Assembly: GCA_944367045.1 (NCBI GenBank)
Contig: CALVWI010000004.1
Coordinates: 1 to 64,000 of the forward strand
Length of the DNA stretch: 64,000 nt
Direction of reading: 5' to 3'
From: an uncultured Clostridia bacterium
GTDB lineage: Bacteria; Bacillota; Clostridia; Christensenellales; Borkfalkiaceae
Within the stretch, counting starts at the first letter, position 1; every line of letters starts with the position of its first letter. The position numbers were made by a program, and so were the translations under genes. The notes beneath the pieces were generated by a model. The model searched no databases. It saw only the letters and a list, made by a program, of their open reading frames with translations, and was not told where the DNA came from. This document shows positions 55,633 through 63,247 of this stretch, in pieces.

Positions 55633-56388
55633 ATGGCTGCAAAGAGTTACTTTTCGGCGACGCGCATCGCCATGATCGCGCTGTTCTCGGCACTCGCGGG
55701 GGTATTGTATATCCTAAACTTCTCCATCCCGTTTGCCTTCCCCGGGTTCCTGGAGTTCCGCTTCTCGGACGTCCCCGTCCTCATCGGTACGTTCGCTCTC
55801 GGCCCCGTCGCGGGGTGCATCATCGTCCTCTTCATGGTGCTCATCAAGCTCGTCATCGTCTCGACGAGCACCTACTTCGTGGGCGATCTCGCAGATATCC
55901 TCGTAGGGTTCGCGCTCGTCATTCCCGCGGGGCTCATCTACAATAAGAACCGCACCTTCAAGGGCGCGCTTTTAGGCATGGGGGTGGGAACGCTCGTTTC
56001 GACGGCGCTCGCGGTGCTCTTGAACCGCATTTTGCTCGTGCCCGCCTATGTGGAGCTGATGTTCGGCGGCAGCTGGGATCCCATCATCGGCATGATGACG
56101 CCGCTCTTCCCCAACTGCACCGTGGAGAACTTCTACACGCTCTATCTTTGGGTGTCCGTGCTGCCCTTCAACCTCTTGAGATGCCTCGTCGCGTCGCTCA
56201 TCACGCTCCTTGTATATAAGCACATCTCGCGCGCCATCAACCGCCTCAACGAGCGGCTCGTGCCCAAGAAAGAGCTTTCGGATGCCGACGTCAAGAAGAG
56301 GAAGATTTGGGCGTGGGTGGGGTTTGCCGTCGTCGCGCTCCTGCTCATCGGGGCGGCGCTCCTGCATTACTTTTTGACCCAATCATAA
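55633..56388 (+). CDS. ribU: Riboflavin ECF transporter substrate component RibU
   Basis: The 251-residue protein has a six-helix S-component core (ATRIAMIALFSALAGVLYIL, FRFSDVPVLIGTFALGP) and one extra C-terminal helix (about 225-248) after a charged linker. The FMN riboswitch upstream supports riboflavin as substrate. ATG 55633 follows GAGG; the open frame further upstream lies in the riboswitch. The shared EcfA/A'/T module is elsewhere. Confidence 0.93.
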   Translation: MAAKSYFSATRIAMIALFSALAGVLYILNFSIPFAFPGFLEFRFSDVPVLIGTFALGPVAGCIIVLFMVLIKLVIVSTSTYFVGDLADILVGFALVIPAGLIYNKNRTFKGALLGMGVGTLVSTALAVLLNRILLVPAYVELMFGGSWDPIIGMMTPLFPNCTVENFYTLYLWVSVLPFNLLRCLVASLITLLVYKHISRAINRLNERLVPKKELSDADVKKRKIWAWVGFAVVALLLIGAALLHYFLTQS

Positions 56389-56394
56389 AAATGT

Positions 56395-56423
56395 TTGCAA
56401 AAAACTGCCGTATGCGCTATAAT
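56395..56423 (+). promoter_or_regulatory. Promoter of tsaE giving a leaderless mRNA
   Basis: TTGCAA, a 17-bp spacer and exact TATAAT ending at 56423, six bases before the ATG at 56430. No ribosome site precedes the ATG. Confidence 0.75.
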
Positions 56424-56442
56424 GAGCGTATGGCAGTTTTTT
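56405..56442 (+). terminator. Terminator of ribU that contains the tsaE start
   Basis: CTGCCGTATGC (56405-56415) pairs with GCGTATGGCAG (56426-56436, two G-U) and is followed by TTTTTT. The loop holds the tsaE -10; the right arm holds the tsaE ATG. Confidence 0.8.
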
Positions 56443-56831
56443 CTTCCTCCTCGGAAGGGGAGACCTTCCGCTGGGCGGAAGAGTATGCAAAGACGCTGCG
56501 CCCCGGGGATACCGTCCTTCTGGACGGCGAGATGGGCGCGGGCAAGACTGTGATCGCCAAGGGCATCGCAAAGGGCCTCGGCATCACGGAAGAGGTTTTA
56601 AGCCCCACCTATGCCTACATCAACAGCTACGAAGGGAGGCTCTTTCACTTCGACTGCTACCGCATCGAGAGCGAGCGGCAGGCGGAGGAGCTGGGCTTTG
56701 CCGATTACTTTGACTTAGGCGGCATCTGCCTTGTCGAATGGAGCGAAAACATCGCGGGGCTGCTGCCCGAAGAAGTCAAGCGCGTCACCGTCAGAAAGAG
56801 CGGGGAGACGCAGCGGGAGATAGAATATTGA
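56430..56831 (+). CDS. tsaE: tRNA threonylcarbamoyladenosine synthesis ATPase TsaE
   Basis: The 133-residue P-loop protein works with TsaB and TsaD to make t6A37 of tRNA. GEMGAGKTVIAKGIA, SPTYAYINSYEG and HFDCYRIES are present. The start at 56430 (MAVFSSSSEGE) is favoured by the -10 six bases upstream; in-frame ATGs at 56391 and 56412 lie upstream of or around that promoter. tsaB and rimI follow in one operon. TsaD is not in the window. Confidence 0.93.
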   Translation: MAVFSSSSEGETFRWAEEYAKTLRPGDTVLLDGEMGAGKTVIAKGIAKGLGITEEVLSPTYAYINSYEGRLFHFDCYRIESERQAEELGFADYFDLGGICLVEWSENIAGLLPEEVKRVTVRKSGETQREIEY

Positions 56832-57445
56832 ACTACCTTGCCATCGATACGAGCGGCGAATACCTCACCGTCATTGCCAAGAAGGGGGAGAGGGCGGAGC
56901 GCGTGTTCCTTCCCGATTGCCTTGCGAAGCACTCCGTCGTGCTCATGGACGAGATCGACGGGGCGCTCACCCGTGCCGGGATGACGGTGAACGACTGCGA
57001 CTTTCTCGTGGTCGTCGTGGGGCCGGGCTCCTTTACGGGCATCCGCATCGGCATTGCGACCGTCAAGGGTCTCTGCTTTGCGGCGGGGAAGAAGGCGCTG
57101 CCCGTCACCTCGCTCGACGCCATCGCATATAGTGTAGAAGATGCGCCCGTTTTGGCGCTCGTCGACGCGGGCCACGGCGCGGTGTACGCCTGCGCTTACG
57201 AAAAGGATAAGACCCCCGTCGCTCCGCCCGCCTATTATAAAGCAGAGGACGCGGCGAAGGCATTCGAAGGCTTTATGCCCCTCTCGGAAAAGCCGCTTTT
57301 ATTCTGCGGAGAGGAGGCGGGGCATGCGGACGTCCTCTTGGGGCTCGAGTGCGCCGTCGAAAAAAAGGCGGGCGGGCTCGTCGAGCCGCATGAGTTGCAG
57401 GCATTGTATCTGAGAAAGTCGTCGGCGGAGGAGATGCGGAAATGA
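56828..57445 (+). CDS. tsaB: tRNA threonylcarbamoyladenosine synthesis protein TsaB
   Basis: The 205-residue protein of the ASKHA fold scaffolds TsaD and TsaE. LAIDTSGEYLTV, GPGSFTGIRIGIATVKGL and the short C-terminal half are typical. The start is TTG 56828, which overlaps the tsaE stop and follows GGGAGA by a good distance; no ATG is suitably placed. The stop overlaps the next ATG. Confidence 0.94.
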   Translation: MNYLAIDTSGEYLTVIAKKGERAERVFLPDCLAKHSVVLMDEIDGALTRAGMTVNDCDFLVVVVGPGSFTGIRIGIATVKGLCFAAGKKALPVTSLDAIAYSVEDAPVLALVDAGHGAVYACAYEKDKTPVAPPAYYKAEDAAKAFEGFMPLSEKPLLFCGEEAGHADVLLGLECAVEKKAGGLVEPHELQALYLRKSSAEEMRK

Positions 57446-57879
57446 ATATCCGGCTTTGGCGGTACGAGGACCTCAACGGCATCGCCGTTTTGGAGAGCGA
57501 GTGCTTCTCGCAGGACCCTTGGAATATGCAGATGCTGGCGGAGTCCTTTCTCTCGCCGCACTTTGTGGGCGTGCTCATGGAGGAGGACGGCGCGGTGACG
57601 GCGTACGGCGGCATCGGCGTCGTCGAGGACGAGGCGGAGCTGCAGCTCATCGCAACTTCGGAGATGTACCGCCGCTGCGGGAGGGGAAAGCTCATCCTCG
57701 CCCGTCTCGAGGAGGAGGCCAAGTCGCGCGGCGCCAAGACGATGTTCCTCGAAGTGCGCGTCAGCAATTCCTCGGCACTCATGATGTACTTGAAAGACGG
57801 CTTTCAGGGCATCTACACGCGCCCGCGGTACTATCGGGACGGCGAGGACGCCGTCGTGATGAAGAAGGAGCTCGTCTGA
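57442..57879 (+). CDS. rimI: GNAT acetyltransferase RimI-like
   Basis: The 145-residue protein shows LESECFSQDPWNMQML, the acetyl-CoA loop RRCGRGKLILARLEEEA and VRVSNSSALMMYLKDGF, as in RimI, which acetylates the N-terminus of ribosomal protein S18. Position right after tsaB is the usual one. It overlaps tsaB by ATGA, and its own end overlaps the hydrolase start. Confidence 0.93.
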   Translation: MNIRLWRYEDLNGIAVLESECFSQDPWNMQMLAESFLSPHFVGVLMEEDGAVTAYGGIGVVEDEAELQLIATSEMYRRCGRGKLILARLEEEAKSRGAKTMFLEVRVSNSSALMMYLKDGFQGIYTRPRYYRDGEDAVVMKKELV

Positions 57880-58577
57880 ACATCTCCTTCCTGCAGCAGG
57901 GTGAGGGAAAAGACCTCGTGTTTCTGCACGGGTATCTGAGCTGTAAAGAGAGTTTCTACCCCGAGATAGAGTACTTTTCGCGGCACTTCCGCGTGACCGC
58001 TTTGGACTTCCCGGGGTTCGGGAAGAGCGATATGCTCCCCGCCGCGTGGTCGGTGGGGGACTATGCCGACTTTCTCTTGGCCTTTCTGAAGGAAAAGGGC
58101 ATTATATTCCCGCATGTCGTCGCCCATTCCTTCGGCGGGAGAGTGGCCATCAAGTGCCTTGCAAGGGGAGAAATTGACCGCGCCGTGCTCACGGGCTGCG
58201 CGGGCATCGTCAAAGAGCGGACGCTTCTCTACCGCATGAAGGTAGGAGGTTACCGCATTGTGAGGAAACTTTCCCCCGCGTTTGCGGAGAAGCACTTCGG
58301 GAGCAGGGAATTCCGTTCGCTTCCGCCCCTCATGCGGGAGAGCTATAAGAAGATCGTCAACGAGGACCTCAGAGAGGAGGCGAGGCGCATAACGCGGCCC
58401 GTGCTCTACATCGTGGGGAGCCTTGACAAGGAGACGCCGCTCTCTTCGGTGCGGCTCTTGCACGAGAATACCGCGGGGAGCAGATTTTCCGTGATGGAGG
58501 GGTGCGGGCACTTCGCCCACCTCGAGAGGCCGCTCGACTTCTGTCTGGCGGCGGAGGAGTTTTTACATGACGCTTGA
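57876..58577 (+). CDS. Alpha/beta hydrolase with probable CTG start
   Basis: The 233-residue protein has DLVFLHGYLSCKESF (oxyanion loop), nucleophile elbow AHSFGGRVA and a C-terminal GCGHFAHLE histidine, so the Ser-Asp-His triad looks complete (Asp in VGSLDKETP). Substrate unknown. No ATG, GTG or TTG lies at the right place; CTG 57876, which overlaps the rimI stop, follows AAGGAG by 5 bases. It overlaps the MurF-like gene by 11 bases. Confidence 0.85.
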   Translation: MNISFLQQGEGKDLVFLHGYLSCKESFYPEIEYFSRHFRVTALDFPGFGKSDMLPAAWSVGDYADFLLAFLKEKGIIFPHVVAHSFGGRVAIKCLARGEIDRAVLTGCAGIVKERTLLYRMKVGGYRIVRKLSPAFAEKHFGSREFRSLPPLMRESYKKIVNEDLREEARRITRPVLYIVGSLDKETPLSSVRLLHENTAGSRFSVMEGCGHFAHLERPLDFCLAAEEFLHDA

Positions 58578-60141
58578 AGTGATCTTGAGCATTCTCGGAG
58601 GTTCCGCCGCGGCGGGGCTTCTGTACAGCTTTTGCCTGACGCCCGTTCTCGGCGTGCTGCAGCAGTGCGGGTACGGCGAGCGGGAGCTTATGCGCTGGTA
58701 CTACCGCAAGGGCAATATGCTGCGCCGCCGCCATGCGCTCCTCGCCCTCTGCGACGTGCTGCTCGTCGCGCTCGTTTCGCTCTGCTTCTCCTTCTTGGGG
58801 AGCGACCTTGCGGGGCTCGTCTCGGCGGTGCCCTTCGTAGGGCTGGGGGTATTATATATGGTAGCCTCCCGCCATGCGCTCAAGGTGCCGCTGCGCCGTT
58901 CCGCCCGCATGATGCGCCTCGGCGGATGCTGCTTTATCTTGCTTTGGGCGATCGTGTTCGGCGTGAGCGTCGGCATGTGGTTCGCTGCGGAGGCTTCGGG
59001 GAGCGAACTCTTCCGCATCTTCCGCTTCCTGCCCGTCACGCTCCTGCCGCTTCTCTTTCCCTTCATCGTGTCGCTCGCGAGCGTCCTCATGAAGGTCTAC
59101 GAACTTCCCCACAATTCCCGCTTTATCAAAAAGGCCGCGAAGAAGCTCGCCGAAAACCCCTGCATCAAGGTGGGTATCACGGGGAGCTTCGGCAAGACGA
59201 GCGTCAAGCACTATTGCCAAGAGATGCTCTCCTTAAAATTCCGCACGATCGCGACGCCCGCCTCCTACAACACCCCGATGGGCATCGCCCGCACGGTGAA
59301 GGAGGGGCTCGACTGCGACGTGTTCCTCGCCGAGATGGGCGCGCGCCGCGAGGGGGACATCAAAGAGCTGTGCGAGCTCGTCCGCCCCGAGTACGGCATC
59401 GTCACGGGCGTGGGAGACCAGCACCTCGAGACGTTCGGCTCCCTCGACGCCATCGCCGCGGAGAAGAAGGTGCTTGCCGAGTACGCAAAACGCGTCGTGT
59501 TGGGCGCGAGCGTCCGCTTCGACAAGCCGGGCGCACTCAAGGAGGGGCGCGACTTCGCGGCGGAGGACATCGTCTGCACCGAGAACGGCACGTCCTTCAC
59601 CCTGCGTCTGGGGAAGGAGACCGCGCGCATGGAGACCAAGCTCCTCGGCCGTCACAGCGCGGAGGACGTCGCCTTTGCCGCGGCGCTCTGCTCGCTCCTC
59701 GGCATGAGTATCCAGGAGATCGCCTCGGCGGCCCCGCTCTTAACGCCCGTGCCGCACCGTCTTGAAAAGCGCGTTTCGGGCGGCGTGAATATCCTCGACG
59801 ACTCCTACAACGCCAACACGGCGGGAGCCATTTCCGCGGTGGAGACATTGAAGCTCTTTTCGGGGCGCAAGTTCGTGGTGACGCCCGGGCTCGTGGAGCT
59901 CGGCGAACTCGAGGAACAGCGCAACCACGCGCTCGGGGAAGCGCTCGTGGGGCTGGACGGCGTCATCCTCGTGGGCGAGACGCGCGTTTCGGCCGTGAGT
60001 GCGGGGTATCTCTCGGGCGGCGGCGACGGCGGAAAGCTCCGCACCCTGCCCAACCTGCAGGAGGCGCAGCTCGTTCTCAAGAATGAGCTCAAACCGGGTG
60101 ACACCGTCCTCTTTTTGAACGACTTGCCCGACAACTATTAA
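58567..60141 (+). CDS. Membrane-anchored MurF-like Mur ligase
   Basis: The 524-residue protein has an N-terminal region with about four to five membrane helices (residues 1-180), then the Mur ligase central domain with P-loop GITGSFGKTS (Lys210), PASYNTPMGIA and AEMGARREGDI, and a C-terminal domain with DDSYNANTAGAISAVETL. These are MurF motifs, but the N-terminal substrate-binding domain of MurF is replaced by the membrane part. The next gene encodes D-Ala-D-Ala ligase, whose product MurF adds to UDP-MurNAc-tripeptide, so the MurF role is likely. Confidence 0.85.
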   Translation: MTLEVILSILGGSAAAGLLYSFCLTPVLGVLQQCGYGERELMRWYYRKGNMLRRRHALLALCDVLLVALVSLCFSFLGSDLAGLVSAVPFVGLGVLYMVASRHALKVPLRRSARMMRLGGCCFILLWAIVFGVSVGMWFAAEASGSELFRIFRFLPVTLLPLLFPFIVSLASVLMKVYELPHNSRFIKKAAKKLAENPCIKVGITGSFGKTSVKHYCQEMLSLKFRTIATPASYNTPMGIARTVKEGLDCDVFLAEMGARREGDIKELCELVRPEYGIVTGVGDQHLETFGSLDAIAAEKKVLAEYAKRVVLGASVRFDKPGALKEGRDFAAEDIVCTENGTSFTLRLGKETARMETKLLGRHSAEDVAFAAALCSLLGMSIQEIASAAPLLTPVPHRLEKRVSGGVNILDDSYNANTAGAISAVETLKLFSGRKFVVTPGLVELGELEEQRNHALGEALVGLDGVILVGETRVSAVSAGYLSGGGDGGKLRTLPNLQEAQLVLKNELKPGDTVLFLNDLPDNY

Positions 60142-60155
60142 ATTCGGCTGTATTT

Positions 60156-60194
60156 GGCCCGTACCGAAGAGACAGGTGCGGGTCTTATTTTATT
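60156..60194 (+). terminator. Terminator-like hairpin between the MurF-like gene and ddl
   Basis: GGCCCGTACC/GGTGCGGGTC (two G-U) with a 9-nt loop, followed by TTATTTTATTTT. No promoter is obvious between it and ddl, so it may only partly reduce ddl transcription. Confidence 0.6.
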
Positions 60195-60207
60195 TTCGGG
60201 AGGGAAT

Positions 60208-61293
60208 ATGAAGCGTGTTGCAGTCTTTTTCGGAGGAATTTCCAACGAGCACGAGATCTCCGTGCTCACGGGCATGATGGCGGCGGGCCTCCTCAGGGGC
60301 GCGGGGTACGAGGTGCTGCCCGTCTTTCTGCCCCTCGAAGGGGGCATGACGCTCGCGGCAGGGGCGGAGCGGCCCGAGGATGTGACGGGCGGCCGCTATC
60401 CCGCCGTCACGTTGAGCGGAAGTTCGCTTGTCCGTGTCAAAGGATTCAAGAGACGGAAGAAGTTCGACGTCGCCCTCAACTGCTGCCACGGCGGCATGGG
60501 GGAGGACGGCACGCTTGCGGCGCTCCTTGCGTGGAACGGCGTGCCCTCGGCGTCGCCCTCGATGGAGCTTGCGGCGGCGTTCATGGATAAGTCGCTCGCG
60601 AAGATCGCCGCCAAGGGGCTGGGGCTGCCCGTGCTCCCTTCCGTGCGCGTGAGGGAGGGAGAGGACGGCGTTGAAAAGGCCCGAGAGGTGGGGTATCCGC
60701 TCGTCGTCAAGCCCTGCCGCCTCGGCTCGAGCATCGGCATCACCCTCTGCAAAGATGTCCGCGAGCTCAAAGTCGCCCTCGCCCTTGCCTTCCGCCTCGA
60801 CGATGCGGCGCTCTTAGAGCCCTGCCTCGAGGGGCGGCGCGATCTCAACTGCGCGGCGTACAGAAGGGGAGGGGAGATCGTCCTTTCGCCCGTCGAGGAG
60901 GTGCTGTCCTCCTCCGACATCCTCACCTTCGGCGAAAAGTACGAGAGCACCGAGCGCCGCAGCATCATTCCCGCCGACATTCCCGAGGACGCCGCCCGTG
61001 ACATTCGGGAATACCTCACGAAGATCTGCGAGGCGTTCGATCTCAAAGGCGTCGTGCGCGCCGACTTCTTCTATGCGGACGGGAAGGTTTACTTCAACGA
61101 GCTCAACACCGTGCCCGGCTCGCTCGCCTTCTACCTCTTCGGCGATACGCTGACAGACGCGCGAGAGCTTCTCGTCTCGCTCGTCGAGAACGCCGCGCTC
61201 CCGCCCCGGAAGCCGCCTTTGACGACGGGACTTCTCGCCCGTGGCCGATTTGCGGGCGCAAAAGGTTGCAAAAACCCGCCTCCCGTGGTATAA
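60208..61293 (+). CDS. ddl: D-alanine--D-alanine ligase
   Basis: The 361-residue ATP-grasp enzyme joins two D-alanines for peptidoglycan. VAVFFGGISNEHEISVLTG, CCHGGMGEDGTLAALL, VKPCRLGSSIGI and FNELNTVPGSLAFYLF are present. The last motif differs from the common MPGFT form, seen in a divergent Ddl subgroup. GGAGGG precedes ATG 60208; the open frame upstream lies in the hairpin. The 3' end is a Pro/Gly-rich tail that contains the icd promoter. Confidence 0.92.
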   Translation: MKRVAVFFGGISNEHEISVLTGMMAAGLLRGAGYEVLPVFLPLEGGMTLAAGAERPEDVTGGRYPAVTLSGSSLVRVKGFKRRKKFDVALNCCHGGMGEDGTLAALLAWNGVPSASPSMELAAAFMDKSLAKIAAKGLGLPVLPSVRVREGEDGVEKAREVGYPLVVKPCRLGSSIGITLCKDVRELKVALALAFRLDDAALLEPCLEGRRDLNCAAYRRGGEIVLSPVEEVLSSSDILTFGEKYESTERRSIIPADIPEDAARDIREYLTKICEAFDLKGVVRADFFYADGKVYFNELNTVPGSLAFYLFGDTLTDARELLVSLVENAALPPRKPPLTTGLLARGRFAGAKGCKNPPPVV

Positions 61294-61294
61294 T
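61266..61294 (+). promoter_or_regulatory. Promoter of icd, inside the end of ddl
   Basis: TTGCAA, a 17-bp spacer and exact TATAAT; the ddl stop codon TAA (61291-61293) is part of the -10. Confidence 0.8.
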
Positions 61295-61326
61295 ACCAAG
61301 GAAAAACACCGAAAAGGGAGCAAGTT

Positions 61327-62526
61327 ATGGCAAAGATCCAAATGAAGACGCCGCTCGTCGAGATGGACGGCGACGAGATGACGCGCATCCTTTGGCAGGA
61401 CATCAAGGACATCCTGCTCACCCCCTATATCGATCTCAAGACGGAGTACTACGATCTCGGCCTTGTCCACCGCGACGAGACGGACGATCAGGTCACCATC
61501 GACAGCGCCGAGGCGACCAAGCGGCTGGGCGTTGCCGTCAAGTGCGCGACCATCACCCCCAACGTGCAGCGCATGAGCGAGTACCACCTCAAGAAGATGT
61601 GGAAGAGCCCCAACGGCACCATCCGCCGCATTCTGGACGGCACCGTGTTCCGCGCGCCCATCCTCTGCGACGGCATCGTGCCCTATATCCCCGGCTGGAA
61701 GCAGCCCATCGTCCTCGCCCGTCACGCCTACGGCGACGTGTATTCCGCGGTCGACGAGGAGCTCGAAGCGGGCGAAAAGGCGTATCTCGTCATCGAGAAC
61801 GACAAGGGCGAAGTGCGCAGAAAGCTCATCCACGACTTCGACGGCGCGGGCGTCGTGCAGGGCATGCACAACACGGACGCCTCCATCCGCTCCTTCGCAC
61901 ACAGCTGCTTCCGCTATGCGGTCGAGAACAGCATCCCCATGATCTTCTCGACGAAGGACACCATCTCCAAGCAGTACGACGGCAGATTCAAGAAAATTTT
62001 CGAGGAAGTCTACGAGGAATACCGCGCACAGTTCGAAGAAAAGGGCATCTGGTACCTCTACACGCTCATCGATGACGCCGTGGCGCGCGTCGTCCGCAGC
62101 GAGGGCGGCCTCCTTTGGGCGTGCAAGAACTACGACGGCGACGTCATGAGCGACATGGTGGCGACGGCGTACGGCTCCCTCGGCATGATGAGCTCCGTCC
62201 TCGTCTCGCCCGACGGCAAGTATGAGTACGAGGCGGCGCACGGCACCGTCACCCGCCACTACTACAAGCATCTCAAGGGGGAGGAGACCTCGACGAACTC
62301 CGTCGCGACCATCTTTGCATGGACGGGCGCGCTCAAAAAGAGAGGGGAGCTGGACGGCACCCCCGACCTCGTCGCCTTTGCCGAAAAGCTGGAAAACGCC
62401 ACCAAGGCGACCATCGAGGCGGGCGAAATGACGGGCGACCTCATCCCGCTCTTCAAGAAGGAGGGCGTGACCCCGAAGAAGCTCAATTCTGTCGAGTTCC
62501 TTCGCGCCATCGCCTCCCGCCTTTGA
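61327..62526 (+). CDS. icd: NADP-dependent isocitrate dehydrogenase (type II)
   Basis: The 399-residue enzyme oxidises isocitrate to 2-oxoglutarate. It belongs to the type II (eukaryote-like) group: [50 protein letters not shown] and [22 protein letters not shown], where Arg-His after the AHGT motif indicates NADP. GGGAGC precedes the ATG. In an anaerobe it probably supplies 2-oxoglutarate and NADPH for glutamate synthesis. A terminator follows. Confidence 0.96.
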   Translation: MAKIQMKTPLVEMDGDEMTRILWQDIKDILLTPYIDLKTEYYDLGLVHRDETDDQVTIDSAEATKRLGVAVKCATITPNVQRMSEYHLKKMWKSPNGTIRRILDGTVFRAPILCDGIVPYIPGWKQPIVLARHAYGDVYSAVDEELEAGEKAYLVIENDKGEVRRKLIHDFDGAGVVQGMHNTDASIRSFAHSCFRYAVENSIPMIFSTKDTISKQYDGRFKKIFEEVYEEYRAQFEEKGIWYLYTLIDDAVARVVRSEGGLLWACKNYDGDVMSDMVATAYGSLGMMSSVLVSPDGKYEYEAAHGTVTRHYYKHLKGEETSTNSVATIFAWTGALKKRGELDGTPDLVAFAEKLENATKATIEAGEMTGDLIPLFKKEGVTPKKLNSVEFLRAIASRL

Positions 62527-62546
62527 GAAAAATTTGCTTTTAAGGC

Positions 62547-62587
62547 GCGGCGCGCGGCTCTTTGGGCCGCGCGCCGCTTTTCTTTGC
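62547..62587 (+). terminator. Terminator of icd
   Basis: A perfect 12-bp GC stem (62547-62558 with 62566-62577), followed by TTTTCTTT. Confidence 0.88.
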
Positions 62588-62621
62588 GCGCGTCCCGCTT
62601 CCGAAGAAGCGGGACGCGCGC
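62586..62621. repeat. Perfect 16-bp inverted repeat after the icd terminator
   Basis: 62586-62601 and 62606-62621 are perfect complements around CGAA. The stem is GC-rich and directly follows the terminator, with no T-run after it. Confidence 0.85.
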
Positions 62622-62775
62622 ATACTATCCGAACTGTATCCAAAACGGGAAAAGTTGTCAACAGAAAGGGGAGAAGTTATCCACAATTCAACGGCAAAAT
62701 CAGGCAAAAAAGGCAAAATATACCGTTCTATGCAGGATATTCCTCCCCCCTCGCCAAGAAAATTTTAGAAAAGGC

Positions 62776-62804
62776 TTGACAACCAAACGGAAGTCTGTTA
62801 AAAT
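62776..62804 (+). promoter_or_regulatory. Distal promoter upstream of the lipoprotein gene
   Basis: TTGACA, a 17-bp spacer and TAAAAT. CATATC-CTGAC-GATATG-like dyad follows at 62815-62828. Confidence 0.75.
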
Positions 62805-63151
62805 ACAAATAGATCATATCCTGACGATATGGCACATAAGAATAATTCTATCTGCGGGTGCAGGGCTTGTCGCAGCGCAACGGGGCGCTGCCGAGGCGTT
62901 CTTCCGCGCGGCATTCCGGCCGCGAAGGGGAGGATGCGGGGCTTTGAGCGCCGCGGTTTTGTTCCCTTTTCGGGCGGAGCAGAAGGGGTTTTGCTCCGGC
63001 CGTACATAAAAAGGGGAGAGGGCTGCGGGCCGTGCGCGGGAGATAGCGGGAAGCAAGGGCGTCCGAAGAGGACCTCGGCAGGAAAGCCGGGGTCGTTTGG
63101 GGACTGTTTTGCGTATTTCGCGAAATCTCGCCACAATTTACAGCGAAACGC

Positions 63152-63180
63152 TTGACAACCCGAAACTACAATGATAGAAT
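63152..63180 (+). promoter_or_regulatory. Proximal promoter of the lipoprotein gene
   Basis: TTGACA, a 17-bp spacer and TAGAAT. The start region carries GTCATAT-7-ATATGAC at 63194-63214, a 7-bp dyad. Confidence 0.82.
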
Positions 63181-63247
63181 ATGCTCCGAAGTGTCATATG
63201 GGAAAGATATGACCTCAGTCTCGAAAAATATTTAAAGGAGAATCATT

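Larger units (their letters stand above)
62622..63247 (+). other. Long non-coding region before the lipoprotein gene
   Basis: About 625 bp without a convincing gene. It holds one TTATCCACA (62677-62685), two consensus promoters 376 bp apart, and hairpins such as CGGAGCA/TGCTCCG (about 62977) and GACCTCGGC/GCCGGGGTC (about 63079). The segment 62811-63150 could be transcribed from the first promoter as a leader or RNA; no known RNA was recognised. A 108-codon frame at 62829 lacks a ribosome site and normal composition. Confidence 0.5.

Noticed and set aside
62655..62685. A possible origin (TTATCCACA plus TTGTCAACA)
   Set aside because: Only one perfect DnaA box is visible and no AT-rich unwinding region or dnaA/dnaN gene is adjacent; a cluster would be expected.
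62829..63155. A 108-codon frame before the lipoprotein
   Set aside because: No ribosome site, Cys/Arg/Gly-rich translation, stops in related windows unknown; it also ends within the -35 region of the proximal promoter.
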